A stretch of DNA of 64,000 nt from Puccinia triticina (Eukaryota; Basidiomycota; Pucciniomycetes; Pucciniales; Pucciniaceae). Location of the stretch: assembly GCF_026914185.1 (NCBI RefSeq), contig NC_070570.1, positions 4,216,001 through 4,280,000 on the forward strand, written 5' to 3'. Made by a program: the position numbers and the translations under genes. How positions within the stretch are numbered: position 1 is the stretch's first letter; each line of letters starts with the position of its first letter. The notes under the pieces were generated by a model that made no database searches, was not told the origin of the DNA, and was given only the letters and a program-made list of their open reading frames with translations. Of this stretch, positions 43,248 through 54,328 are shown in pieces.

Positions 43248-46200
43248 TAAGACTTCAAATTCATTCTTACGCAAAAGGATACATTGTTATCCCCACTTTA
43301 TCAGGTTCCTTTTTGTGTTCCCCTGTAAAACTGTATTTAACGAAATTAGCTTCTGCGGATATTATCTTAGGAAATTCGTGGTTAACAGACACGGGTTCTT
43401 TTGTAGGAGGATCCGAGAGTGATGTTGTAATATATGATAGTGTCCAACAGATCAATGAAATTAGATGCAATGAATCTTGTCAACTTACAGAAAAATTCTC
43501 TGACGCTTTTGTCACCGAGTCTCTGGCTGAGTTACCACCCCACAGGGAACAGTTTGATTGTGTTGTGAATTTGAAGGACGGTGCGGTTCCCCCTTTTGGT
43601 AAAATGTACAACTTAAGCAAGACGGAACGAGACGAACTCAAGGCTTATGTGGATGATAATTTAGCTAAAGGTTTTATAAGACTATCTTCCTCTTCCGCTG
43701 CGGCACCTATTTTCTATCTAAAAGTTCCCGGTAAAGCTAACAGACCTTGTGTTGATTATCGTCTGCTAAATAGTATGACCGTTAGGGACTCTTATTCGCT
43801 ACTGGTAATCGCTCATTTGTTGAATAATTTGCAAGGTTGTAAATTCCTGTCTAAAATAGATCTGAAGGCAGCCTTCAACCTGTTGCGCGTGGCAGACAGC
43901 CATGAATGGAAGACTGCATTTTGGACTCCGTGGGGCTTATATGAGTATCAAGTCATGCCTTTTGGCCTGGCTAATGCGCCCGCAACCTTTCAGTGTTTTA
44001 TTCAACACGTATTGAGGGAGTTCCTAGATGTCTCTTGTTTCGTGTATATTGACAATATTCTGATATTTTCCAAAACCAGGCAGCAGCATTTGATTGACTT
44101 GGAGAATATTCTATATAAACTCCGGGAATTCTCATTAAAAGCTTCTTTGGCGAAATGTGAGTTTTTCTGCTCAAAGGTTACGTTCTTAGGGTTTGATATT
44201 ACGGATGAAGGTTTAAAGATGAATGAACACAAGCTTTTAACCATTAAGGATTGGCCTTTTCCGGCTACAGTAAGGGGTTTACTAACTTTTACAGGCGGTT
44301 TATCCCGCGTTTTTCTACTGTAGCGGCCCTGTTGACTACTTTAACACAGGAAAAATACAAAGACTCTACGGCACTCCATTCTGAAGACGCGGGAAAATAT
44401 TTCAATGCGTTGAAGGATTTATTTGTTAACAAACCGCTTTTGCTTCATTTTAATTTTGACAGAGACAGGTTCGTGCATGTTGACAGATCTGGTTATGCGA
44501 TTGCGGCGGTTTTGAGTCAACCAAATGATTCCGGAGATGTTTTGCCGATAAGCTATTTTTCTTGGAAACTGACGGAAAGAGAGAGATCGTGGAAAGTTTT
44601 TGACTTAGAGCTCTTGGCTATTGTGTTGGCTTGCCAAGAGTGGAGAGCCTTGTTGATGGGTACGGAAAGGCCAGTGCAGATGTTTTCCGATCATTTTAAT
44701 TTGCTTTGTTTCAAAACTGCTGAGTATTTATCGCCCAAGCAAGCTCGGTGGGCTTTGTTCTTGGATAATTTCAATATGCTGATTTATCATATCGCCAGTT
44801 ACAAGAATCCAGCGGATGGTCCGAGTCAAAGGGAGGACTACTTTGAGGAGCGTGTTCGTAATACGGATGCTAATCTGATTTCACCGAGGATGGCTTCTTG
44901 TGACAAGGCATCGGCCAATGACTTGTCACCGTTCTCAACTCATGATTTGTTTTTCCAGCGCCCGTCAGGCAATTTGTTGAATTATTTTGGGAAGGCTTAC
45001 ACAGATGACGAGAAGACGGGAAAGTCTTTGCGGTTTGCGGACAATGTTTATTGGCACGCGGGTAGGATCCCCGTTCCGGCGGCATTAAGGACTCGGTTGA
45101 TTTCTTTATATCATGATTCCCCTGCCGTGGGGCATCCAGGAATCGCAAGAACTTTGTCAACGCTGACGCGAACCTTTTCTTGGCCAGGTATAAAATTGTT
45201 GGTAATTGATTATGTCAGGACAACGTTGTAAACGCTGCGCTGCGCTAAAAAAAGCGGTCATTTAGCGCAGCGCAGCGGTCACATGGCTACGTCCCAGAGG
45301 CAAGTAGCGGAAGCTGTTGAAAAAACCGCTGCGCTACTCGCTACGCGCAGCGGTTGACCGCTACCCACCCAGGGCAATTAGCGATAGCGCAGCGGAAGTG
45401 GAAATCCGCTGCGCTATCCGCTAATTTAGCGGATAGCGGAATTTAACTGCATGTTAAACCTCTTTTAACATGATCATTTTCTTTCTTCTTTTTCAAACCG
45501 CTGCGCTACTGCTGAAGCGCAGCGGTTCAGCGCTATGTGACCGCTTTTTTTAGCGCGCTAAAATTATCTTTTTTTTTCCAGGAAAACAAAAAGCGGTTAG
45601 CGCAGCGGTCTGGCCGCTGCGCGCAGCGTTTAGCGCAGCGGCACAAAAAACCGCTGCGCTAACTGCTTCGCTGCGCTAAAAGCAGCGCAGCTGTTACAAC
45701 GTTGGTCAGGAGCTGTGACTCTTGTCAATGGGTTAAGGCCCGGCGGCAGGTACCGGATGGAAAGTTGGTTCCCATCGTCGCGAATCCAAGGCCTTGGAGT
45801 GTAATGGGAATGGATATGATAGTGAAGTTGCCGCTTTTGGGTGGTTTTGACTGAATTTTGGTTGTTATTGATCTGTTAAGTAAACTGACGCACTTTATTC
45901 CGTGCAAGGAAGCATCTTCGTCAGCTGTTCTGGCTGACCTGTTTAGAAAGAATGTTTTCCGGCCTCATGGTCTTCCTGATAAAATCGTTTCGGATCGAGG
46001 GAGTACTTTTGTGAGTGAATTCTGGAAGGCTTTGTTGAAGTCTTTAAGTATCTTGCCGGCCTTGTCAACGGCTTATCATCCGCAGACGGACGGCCAGACT
46101 GAGCGTATGAATCAGGTTGTAGAGGACTACCTCCAACATTTTTGTTCTTATTATCAAGACAACTGGCACAAATGCTTGGAGATGGCTGAGTTTTTGATTA

Positions 46201-46931
46201 ATAACTTAGATTCGGCGAGTACTAAGATTTCTCCATTTTTCTTTACATACGGGTTTCATCCAAGGTTTAATGTCATTACTGAAAATACTGGTAGGAAGGA
46301 TTTAGATGGCTTCCTTGAAGATTTACAGATCACGCAGCAGACGGCCATGGAGTGCTTGCAACAAGCAAGGATAAAACAAGCTGAGTATTATAATAAGGGT
46401 AAGAAAGACTCTCCGGTATATAATGAAGGGGATGAGGTGCTTCTTTTGCGCAAGTTTATACAGTCGCGACGCGTCAATTCAAAATTGGACTACTGGTACA
46501 TAGGTCCGTTTAAAGTTCTTAAGATGGTTGGCAACAATGCGGTAATGTTAGATTTGGCGAGAGATTATCCAAAATTACATCCAGTATTTAATGTTTCACT
46601 GCTAACGTGTTATGTTAATCCAAATTCTGTAGCGGGGCGGTCTACGGACACGGGAATAAAAGATCTTTTTTATACTAATGATAAGATTGTTGATTGGAAG
46701 AAGATAAAGGCTGTCTTAGATGTCCGAAGTGCTAATAAAGGAAAATTTGATTATTTAATTTCATGGCAGAATTCGACCCCAGGCGAGGATACTTGGGTTT
46801 CTGAGCGGCATATTCCAGTAGGAGCTGATGCTTATTTACAGGATTTTTGGAAGAAAGCCGAGTTACAAAAGAAGAAAAAGGTAAAGAATGCCAATGCGGC
46901 TGGCGGTTTGAAGGTAATAGGCAAGTCTTAA
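43248..46931 (+). pseudogene. Gypsy-3 pol: protease, RT, RNase H, integrase, chromodomain
   Basis: Protease end (ASADIILGNSWLTDTGSF), RT with VDYRLLNSMTVRDSYSLLV and MPFGLANAPATFQC. The catalytic box is YIDNILIF with Asn at 44054-44056 instead of the second Asp. A frameshift near 44300 leads into RNase H (RFVHVDRSGYAIAAVLSQPN). The integrase zinc region HDSPAVGHPG ... CDSCQ is split by the MITE. A TGA near 45852 precedes the core, with D in MGMDMIV, D in SDRGSTFVSEF and E in GQTERMNQVVEDY. The C-terminal chromodomain reads KGKFDYLISWQNSTPGEDTW, stop at 46931. Typical chromovirus pol, inactivated by several lesions. Confidence 0.88.
45229..45695. mobile_element. Palindrome-rich MITE, 8-9 bp target duplication
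   Basis: 467 bp flanked by ACAACGTTG (45220-45228 and 45696-45704). Ends TAAACGCTGCGC and, from the other side, AACAGCTGCGC. It is crowded with CCGCTGCGCTA/TAGCGCAGCGG motifs in both orientations. Removing it restores the Gypsy-3 integrase zinc finger frame (YVRTTL then VRSCDSCQ). A 9-bp duplication suggests a Mutator-like origin, 8 bp a hAT-like one. Non-coding. Confidence 0.87.
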
Positions 46932-47404
46932 TGTGTAACAACTTGCACGCGTCTTGCTCTTCATTTCATTCTTTGTAAGCATAATTAAACCGGTTATTGT
47001 TAACGGTTCCTTGATTCGTGTTCTTCGAGTTTAATCACGCAGGCGGAGTTTTGCTAATTTGATCGAAATGATGATGACGTAGTTTGATCCTGTGATTCGT
47101 CATCAATTTGTTACTTAGATTTTCAATGGTATTTAAGTCATCTTTCCGTTCCTCTTTCCTGTTATTCCCTTTCTCTTTCCCATTGATATATTCTTTCTCA
47201 TTGTATTCATCATTACGAGTTGTTATCCGAGAAAATCTTACTTCAGAAATCAAGATAACCTTATCATTCAAAACTTAGTTCCTCTGCAGATTGCATTGAA
47301 CTATAAACTTAGTTATTACTTAAGCACCGGCGAACTATCCTCTTGGATAGTTTCAAAGCCTATATATAGCGAATTGAGTAATAGCCAAGCCTTCACAATT
47401 ATAT

Positions 47405-47559
47405 ACGGTTGGGTACCCAGCCCCTCGAAAAGAAAGTTCAAGGGGCAGCAGCTCTGGGCCCGGCTATCCCCCAGCCGCCGTGCCGATGGCCAGCACGGGC
47501 CATTGAGCGGAGTTACACACTCCCCCAATGACTGGCCAGCACCTGTGTGCATGTGGCAC
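47405..47559 (+). repeat. Long repeat Y, copy 1, continuation
   Basis: Corresponds to 50630-50780 reversed: CAGCCCCTCGAAAAGAAAGT, CAGCCGCCGTGCCGATGGCC and GCGGAGTTACA are shared. It leads directly into the ATGACCGG minisatellite in both copies. Confidence 0.75.
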
Positions 47560-48340
47560 AAATTGCCGGTCATTGAGGGGGTGTTCACTCGGACCCGGTC
47601 ATTGAGGGAAGTATGTACTCCTCTCAATGACCGGCACGGACCCGGTCATTGGCAGGAGTGAACACCCCCTCGATGACCGGAACGGACCCGGTCATCGAGA
47701 GGAGTACATACTTCCCTCGGTGACCGGGTCCGTTCCGGTTCACCTCAATGACCGGGTCCATTCCGGTTCACCTCGATGACCGGGTCCGTTCCGGTTCACC
47801 TCGATGACCGGGTCCGTTCCGGTTCACCTCGATGACCGGGTCCGTTCCGGTTCACCTCGATGACCGGGTCCGTTCCGGTTCACCTCGATGACCGGGTCCG
47901 TTCCAGTTCACCTTGATGACCGGGTCCGTTCCGGTTCACCTCGATGACCGGGTCCGTTCCGGTTCACCTCGATGACCGGGTCCGTTCTGGTTCACCTTGA
48001 TCGAGAGGAGTGAACACCCCCTCAATGACCGGGCCTGTTCCGGTCATCAAGGGGAGTGTTCACTCCTCTTGACAACCGGAGCAACCAGGTCACCAAGAGG
48101 AGTATGTACTCCTCCAAGAATGCCCGGGACGTTCCGTTTATCAAGAGGAGTACACACTTCCCTTGATGACCGGGTCCGTTCCAATTGTCAAGAGGAGTGA
48201 ACATTCCCCTCGATGACCGGAACGGGCCCGGTCATCAAGAGGATTACATACTCCCCTCAATCACCCGATTGGTCGGGTCATCAAGAGGAGTGAACACTTC
48301 CCTCGATGACCGGAACGGACCCGGTTATCGAGGGAAGTAT
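47560..48340 (+). repeat. ATGACCGG minisatellite array 1
   Basis: About ten near-perfect 28-bp units with core CGATGACCGGGTCCGTTCCG at about 47700-47995, flanked by longer irregular units that alternate ATGACCGG and CCGGTCAT with GAGGAGT(G/A)(A/T)ACA. Short ORFs here are repeat artefacts. Confidence 0.92.
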
Positions 48341-48499
48341 TGTCTTTTCACTAAAGCTTGGACTCTGAGATGATTTTTGGATGCAAAAGTTATGGGGTTT
48401 GGGGCACAGCACCTGTTTTATCTCCAGGTTTCTGCCGCTCACAGCTTGCCAGGTGTGGTTGGACAACCTCCTAAATCCAGCTGTGTGGTCAGGAGGCGG

Positions 48500-48930
48500 C
48501 AACCATCATTGATCCCATCCAATATCTCCAAGCAACGCCGCCTGCACCAACCAATACACACCTCTGTGATCAGCTACGGCACCATTGTGCCTTATCACAA
48601 GTACGCCCCGGAAATCAAAGTTGCCGTGGTCCGCAACAAGGGCTGCCGTTGAACAACGTCCAATGGTTGCTCAAGGTGACGGTATCTCCACAGTCGCTCT
48701 GTAGGTGGATTCATCTTTTTGAAGAAACATGATGTGTTGTCAAGCTTGTATGAGCGGTGCGGCCAACCGGCAAGTGTTCCTCCTGTCAAATGCAATTTTA
48801 TGATTCAAGTGGTCCATTCGGAACCGGGTCTGTTTCTGCATGAGATCAAAGAGTGTGTCGCTATGACTCGTCCAGTCTCCTGCTCAGCACCAAGACTATC
48901 AACAGAAATATTGTGGAATGTTTGTTGATC
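48500..48930 (+). pseudogene. Possible Tc1/mariner-like transposase remnant
   Basis: Broken frames read YGTIVPYHKYAPEIKVAVVR, then CRWIHLF-like sequence and FLHEIKECVAM, ending LSTEILWNVC. This resembles the helix-turn-helix N-terminus of fungal IS630/Tc1-type transposases (pattern P-E-(L/I)-K, later L-x-E-I and ST-I). No DDE domain follows. I am unsure of this call. Confidence 0.35.
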
Positions 48931-50329
48931 ACCCTGATCAAGAAACCCAAGTTGCTTTTTTATTTGCTTCGGTTTTGCCTCAGAAATTCCTTGAGGAAAG
49001 CCACTTGAATCTGAATGCTCATCAGCTCTCTAACCAAGCTTTCCGTCACCATAGAAATGTTGCTCGATCAAGTGCCCAGTATGTGGAAAACTCCCAGCTT
49101 AAGTCCAAAGGTGACTGGATGCGCTTTGCCTGGCCCCAGGGCCTTAGGCCTCCCTTGGGCGGGACTTAGTCAAGTTAGGAACACCTCTCAGTCTATGCCC
49201 GCCACTTTAAGGGTGTTGGGGCAGGGCAAGTCTTCACCCTTCTTGATGCTCTCTGCAATTGTCATTCTGTTCCTCACAAGTAGCTCTAAATCTTCTCTGG
49301 ATCCATTGATAGGTGGATTCCCGTTTGTTCCTGAGTACAAAGTCAAACATCCCACAGGAGAATTGAAACGCGAGCTTGATTACACAGAAAAACCAGTCCA
49401 AGCTACATGAGTTAAAAAGAAAAGGACATGTTTCAGTTGAGAATGCTGTAACTCGACGAGTCAACATGCAATGATCTCGGGGGCCACTCGCAGGTGATGC
49501 ACCACTTGGACTGGATCCAACTGACTTCCTCCTTAGAGATGAAGTCGAGCAACAGCGGCTGCTGGTTGTCAATATGGGTGGAAGATTGCGCCGGTTTGTA
49601 TGGGTTTTTCCATCTTGAAGCTCCCATTTGCCGAGCTGCTTGTACCCAAACAGATCCTAGGGTTAGCGGGATGAGGGCGATGGAATTGGGCTTCAAGTTC
49701 CACGCAATTTCCGGTTTTGGGTTGAGGCCGCGGGGCAGGATGCCGGGGTTGCTAGACAGTCTTAGCCATTGAGCTGAGCACGAGCAGCCAGATCTAAGCG
49801 AAGAGGGCGACAAGGGTGGTGGCGATGGCCAAGGAATGGTGAACAAGCGAGACAAGAAAGAAAAAGGACGGACAGGCCAAGTAGCAGGGCCAGCGAGTCA
49901 AGACTGAGTGTCTGGGCGGCAGATAGAGCCGTCGTGGCCGTCGCCTATTTCTCGGCCTCCACCACGGTCTTTGTCTGCCGTCTGGTCAGTGGGATTGAGT
50001 GGGCTGGACGCGAGCTGACCAGTTTGCCTTGGCAGCAGAAGACGAGGTTTCCAGAGTGGGCCTGGTATTTTTTTTGACAGATGTGGTTGGCGGGTTGAAG
50101 GGAAGCTGGATTTGGTTGGTTTAGGAGTAGCTTCCCTGTTGGCCATTGACCAGCCAGGAATGGTGGCAGCTGTGGCCGCCGTGATTGTTGATGACGACAT
50201 CGGAGAGATCCTTGACAGATCATGGCTTTTGAAGAAAGGAGAGAAAAGCCAAACCTAAGATTGAAATTGGAGGATTTTGGCGAACCTTGCTGAAAATCAG
50301 TCCAAGCATTCATGAAAAGACAATATGTA
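48931..50329. other. Non-coding region between inverted long-repeat copies
   Basis: No conserved domain found. A short structured repeat occurs at about 49136-49171 (see the GGGACTTAG hairpin family). Two Ser/Pro-rich minus-strand ORFs of 112-140 codons have no support. Confidence 0.4.
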
Positions 50330-50700
50330 CTCCTCTCGATGACCGGCACGGGCCCGGTCATCGAGAGGAGTGAACACCCCCCTCAATGACCAGAACGGAC
50401 TCGGTCATCAAGGGAAGGATTTATTCCTCTCGATGACCGGAATGTTCCGGTCATCGAGGGAGGAGTATGTATGTACGTACTCCCCTTGACGGCCCAGTTG
50501 CTTTGGTTGTTGAGAGGAGTGAACACTCCCCTTGTGACCGGAACGTCATTGAGGGAAGTTTGTACTCCTGTCGATGACCGGAGCAGAGTGGCCATCAAGA
50601 GGAGTACATGATCCCCTCAATGACCGGTAATCTGTGCTGGCCGGTCATCGGGGAGCATGTAACTCCGCTCGATGGCCTGTTCCGGCCATCGGCACGGCAC
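50330..50700 (-). repeat. ATGACCGG minisatellite array 2
   Basis: Irregular units with GATGACCGG and CCGGTCAT plus GAGGAGT-type spacers, matching the edges of array 1 in reverse orientation. It belongs to long repeat copy 2. Confidence 0.85.
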
Positions 50701-51085
50701 GGCGGCTGGGAGTTAGCCGGAGCTGCTGCCCCTCAAACTTTCTTTTTGAGGGGCTGCATACCCGACCGCTTGAGTTTTGGCAGGTCAAAACTCCCTGGGG
50801 TGGGTTATCGGGGCAGGGGGAGCTTATTTTTTGGATTAATATTATAAAAAAATTTACATGATGGAGGACACCTCCAAAAAATCCAAAACTTTTTGGAGGG
50901 GGCAAGCAAGACCCCCTCTTTTGATCCATCAAAAAAAAAATCCAGAAAAACTTTCTCCTTCTTTTGGGGGAAGTCGCTGTGCACAAAGTATTTTTTGGCT
51001 TGCGTGCACAGCAGGCTTGACGTCGGGGGACAGTCCATTCTGTGCGCGAAGAGTTTTTCGCTGCTGCGCGAAGTAGGTCCGTTAA
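50700..51085 (-). repeat. Long repeat Y, copy 2 (uninterrupted)
   Basis: Reverse complement of 42945-43247 plus 47405-47480, without the Gypsy-3 insertion, so it serves as the empty site. No ORF with support. Confidence 0.82.
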
Positions 51086-51334
51086 TTTATTGTTCAGGAA
51101 GCAAGTCAATTGACATTAATGGTCAATGCTAATTTGTCTTCCTTGTTTGAGAGTGATAGTTGAACTCCTGAATTCACAGCAGTGTATGGATTATTTCTAA
51201 TTAGCCAGTGGGAATTGGGGACTTCTTATAACTCAGATTAATAAAACAACTTACCAATTGAATTTCACCACAAAATATTCCACATCTCAGGAAAAACACA
51301 TTTTTCATTTCACTCAATCCCACTTTCTTAAATC

Positions 51335-51720
51335 CACAGAATTCTAGACCTGCAGATCTAAGTTTTGGGGTGTTTTTTTCTCACAAAATGGGGCAAAAAT
51401 GCCCCATTCTTCTCACTAGGCACATTGAATATCCCCAAAGGCCCGAAGGCCCTATGGATGACCCTCCAGCTGTGCCGGAGCAACGAGCAAAAGAGGGCCG
51501 GTTGGTAAACTAGCCAGGGAGGGCCTAACCAAGCAGTTAGGGGGCTCCCAGGGAGGGGGCGGACGAAACCAAATCCCCTGCGGATCAATGAATCCCAAAT
51601 CCCTTTTCTTATATAACCATCCAACTGCACCGCCCGCTTACCCAGACCACGGCCACGCCACCCTCCTCCTATCGTAACTGCCCCGGTGGCGCCCCTATCC
51701 TCGATGCACCAGTGGTCGTT
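51335..51720 (-). repeat. Long repeat Z, copy 2
   Basis: Reverse complement of 42360-42705 including the TATATAA box (about 51610-51616). 51086-51334 is the spacer between Z and Y; here it lacks the hAT-like remnant found in copy 1. Confidence 0.82.
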
Positions 51721-51766
51721 GCCACGGGGCACAATGACTGGCCTGAGTCAGGCCAGTCATCGCAGC

Positions 51767-53002
51767 ACTACACATGCAAATGACCGGTCTGAGGGGCCTT
51801 GGTATCCATCCCTAAGACCGGTCATCGCAGCTCATCAAGTGGACTGAGACCCGATGACTGGCACAAGCCAGTCATCGAGTGGGTACACAACCCTACCTGC
51901 CGGCACACACCGGCCATCAAGAGGGTAAACAACCCACTCCATGACCGGCACACGCCAGTCATCGAGTGGACTGAGACCCGATGACTGGCACAAGCCAGTC
52001 ATCAAGTGGGTCTCAATCCACTCGATGACCGGCACACGCCAGTTATCGAGTGGGTACACAACCCACTTGATGACCGGCACACACCAGTCATCGAGTGGGT
52101 ACACAACCCACTCGATGACCAGCACACGCCAGTCATCGAGTGGACTGAGACCCAATGACTGGCACAAGCCAGTCATCGAGTGGGTCTCAATCCACTCAAT
52201 GACCAGCACACGCCGGTTATCAAGTGGGTACACAACCCACTCGATGACCGGCACACGCCAGTCATTGAGTGGACTGAGACCCGATGACTGGCACAAGCCA
52301 GTCATCAAGTGGGTCTCAATCCACTTGATGACCAGCACACGCCGGTTATAGAGTGGGTACACAACCCTCTCAATGCCGGCACACACCAGTCATTGAGTGG
52401 GTACACAACCCACTCAATGACCGGCACACGCCAGTCATCGAGTGGACTGAGACCCAATGACTGGCACAAGCCAGTCATTGAGTGGGTCTCAATCCACTCG
52501 ATGACCAGCACACGCCGGTTATAGAGTGGGTACACAACCCTCTCAATGCCGGCACACACCAGTCATCGAGTGGGTAAACAACCCACTCGATGATCGGCAC
52601 ATGCCAGTCATTGAGTGGACTGAGACCCGATGACTGGCACAATGTGTACCCAGCAATGACCGGCATCGGTCTTCCAGCCATCCCTCAGGCCAGTCATCGC
52701 AGCACTACACATGCGAATGACCGGTCTGAAGGGCCTTGGTCTTCCATCCATCCCTAAGACAGGTCATCGCAGCGCTATACATGCAGATGACCGGCCTCCC
52801 TCAGGCCGGTTATTGCAAGACTACACATGCGGATGATCCGCCTCGGTCGTCCCTCAATCCCTCAGGCCGGTCATCCAAACGTGTAGTGCTGTGATGACCG
52901 GCCTGCAGAAGGCCGGTCATCCGCATGTATAGCGCTGCGATGACCGGTCTTAGGGATGGATGGAAGACCAAGGCCCCTCAGACCGGTCATTTGCATGTGT
53001 AG
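51767..53002. repeat. ATGACCGG array 3 enclosed by inverted repeats
   Basis: The outer arms of about 65-75 bp start ACTACACATGCAAATGACC at 51767 and end with the complement at 53002. A further direct copy of the arm lies near 52680. Between them are many units combining CACTCGATGACCGGCACAC and CCAGTCATCGAGTGG with GGGTACACAACCCA. Arms and satellite together look like a non-autonomous element; a target duplication is not evident. Confidence 0.8.
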
Positions 53003-53487
53003 TTGCACCCTGAGCTGGCTGAGCTGTGCACAGATGAGCGCTGAGTTCATAATTTGTTTCCAAATTCTGTGGTATTGATACATCTGATCATAAATACATG
53101 AATTTCTTCTTGGCTTTTTATAATTTTGCACTGTTTATTGTGTAGAAAGATCTACTATTTTAAACTTGGATAACTTCCAAATATTATACCATTAGAAATT
53201 AAGCAGCATTTTTATTGACAACATTCCAATAACAAGTATGGAATAAAATTCTGGGTGAGGTAAGTTTTGAAAATCTAAATACCATATGAGGAGTGTTTTG
53301 ATGTGGCTGCTATTCCATGAGATGTGATTAAGACGGCTTGGATAGCAAAGGGGGTCAAACACTCCAAATTGGGGAGGTGAAATGCTTGCTTGTTTCCTCT
53401 GTTGCTGTAAGGCCAAGTTTGAAAATCTCAGGAACCATGATTTAAATGAATGCATTCAAATCTCCTGAATTTTGACACACCCAGTCC
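53003..53487. other. AT-rich spacer, nothing recognised
   Basis: No conserved ORF, repeat or element end seen. Confidence 0.4.
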
Positions 53488-53495
53488 CTGCTTGC

Positions 53496-53835
53496 AGCAG
53501 TGGGCAGATACGTTATCCAAAATTCCGCATTTTTGGTTTGTAAATTTGAATTTTGCGCACAAAGGTTCAAGTTATCAGCAAGATTTAAAGATCAGGACTT
53601 TGTAACACCATTATCTTAAATTTGTGCCAAAAATATCACATTTTTATAGAGTGGTTTCCTTCTAATCATTGATTAAGCAAGAGATTTTCAGTTATCTGTA
53701 ACTTAGAGATTCAAGATAATAGTGACAAAAAGCCTTGATCTTTAAATCTTGCTGATAACTTGAACCTTTGTGTGCAAAATTCAAATTTACAAACCAAAAA
53801 TGCGGAATTTTGGATAACGTATCTGCCCACCACTG
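53496..53835. mobile_element. hAT-like MITE with 8-bp target duplication
   Basis: 340 bp with inverted arms of about 110 bp (CAGTGGGCAGATACG and GCAGATACGTTATCC on the left, complement on the right). Flanked by CTGCTTGC at 53488-53495 and 53836-53843. The 8-bp duplication and CAGTG-type end indicate hAT mobilisation. Non-coding. Confidence 0.85.
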
Positions 53836-53890
53836 CTGCTTGCCCTGCTTCAGGAAGAATTTCTGTTGATTTCTGCTGAGATAGGCCAGT

Positions 53891-53925
<35 letters not shown>

Positions 53926-53934
53926 GGAATATCA
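53891..53934 (+). repeat. Run of 44 G
   Basis: Uninterrupted guanine homopolymer. It may be a real G-quadruplex-prone tract or a sequencing/assembly artefact of uncertain length. Confidence 0.8.
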
Positions 53935-54020
53935 GTGGATGGAGACCCAAATATTGAAGGGCTAATGAGGTGACTTGGGGAGCTTTTTGGCAGGAAAGGA
54001 GGATGGATTGGTGCCCTGCA

Positions 54021-54045
54021 GCGGCGGAGCCGCCTTGGCCTCTAG
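54021..54045 (+). other. Helitron-like 3' terminus
   Basis: Hairpin GCGGCGGAGCCGC, then CTTGGCC and TCTAG, followed by T. The next bases are TC, as a Helitron 5' end would start, so a 156-bp unit could run from here to the next terminus at 54201. Confidence 0.6.
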
Positions 54046-54176
54046 TCTTGACATAATAAGTGAGGCCTTATATGTGGAAAGAAACAATTATGACTTGCTT
54101 CAGAATTTCATGGTGTTCAAGTCAAGCATGCAGCCATGTCACAGGTATGGGGTGAGGATTAAAATTTTATTTTGCA

Positions 54177-54201
54177 GCGGCGAAGCCGCCTTGGCCTCTA
54201 G
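54177..54201 (+). other. Helitron-like 3' terminus
   Basis: Hairpin GCGGCGAAGCCGC, then CTTGGCCTCTAG, followed by T. Same orientation as 54021-54045. Confidence 0.62.
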
Positions 54202-54328
54202 TGGGGGTTACTAAACGTACCCGGTTTTTCCGCGTTTGTACCCGGTTTTTGCGTACCCCCTTTTCCGCGTGCGTACCCGGTTTTTTTCTACTCATTTCTA
54301 CGCGACGCAAGTAATATCAAAATTTTTC

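Larger units (their letters stand above)
43248..47404 (+). mobile_element. Gypsy-3, 5'-truncated Ty3/Gypsy element inside the long repeat
   Basis: Protease/RT through integrase and chromodomain on the plus strand, flanked on both sides by repeat Y sequence that is continuous in the other copy (50700-51085). No LTR was recognised on either side, and gag is missing. It carries a 467-bp MITE at 45229-45695. After pol (46931) about 470 bp of unassigned 3' sequence remain. Confidence 0.75.

Noticed and set aside
51835..52559. Several repetitive ORFs on both strands (up to 183 codons)
   Set aside because: They are translations of the ATGACCGG array and have no start context or non-repeat sequence.
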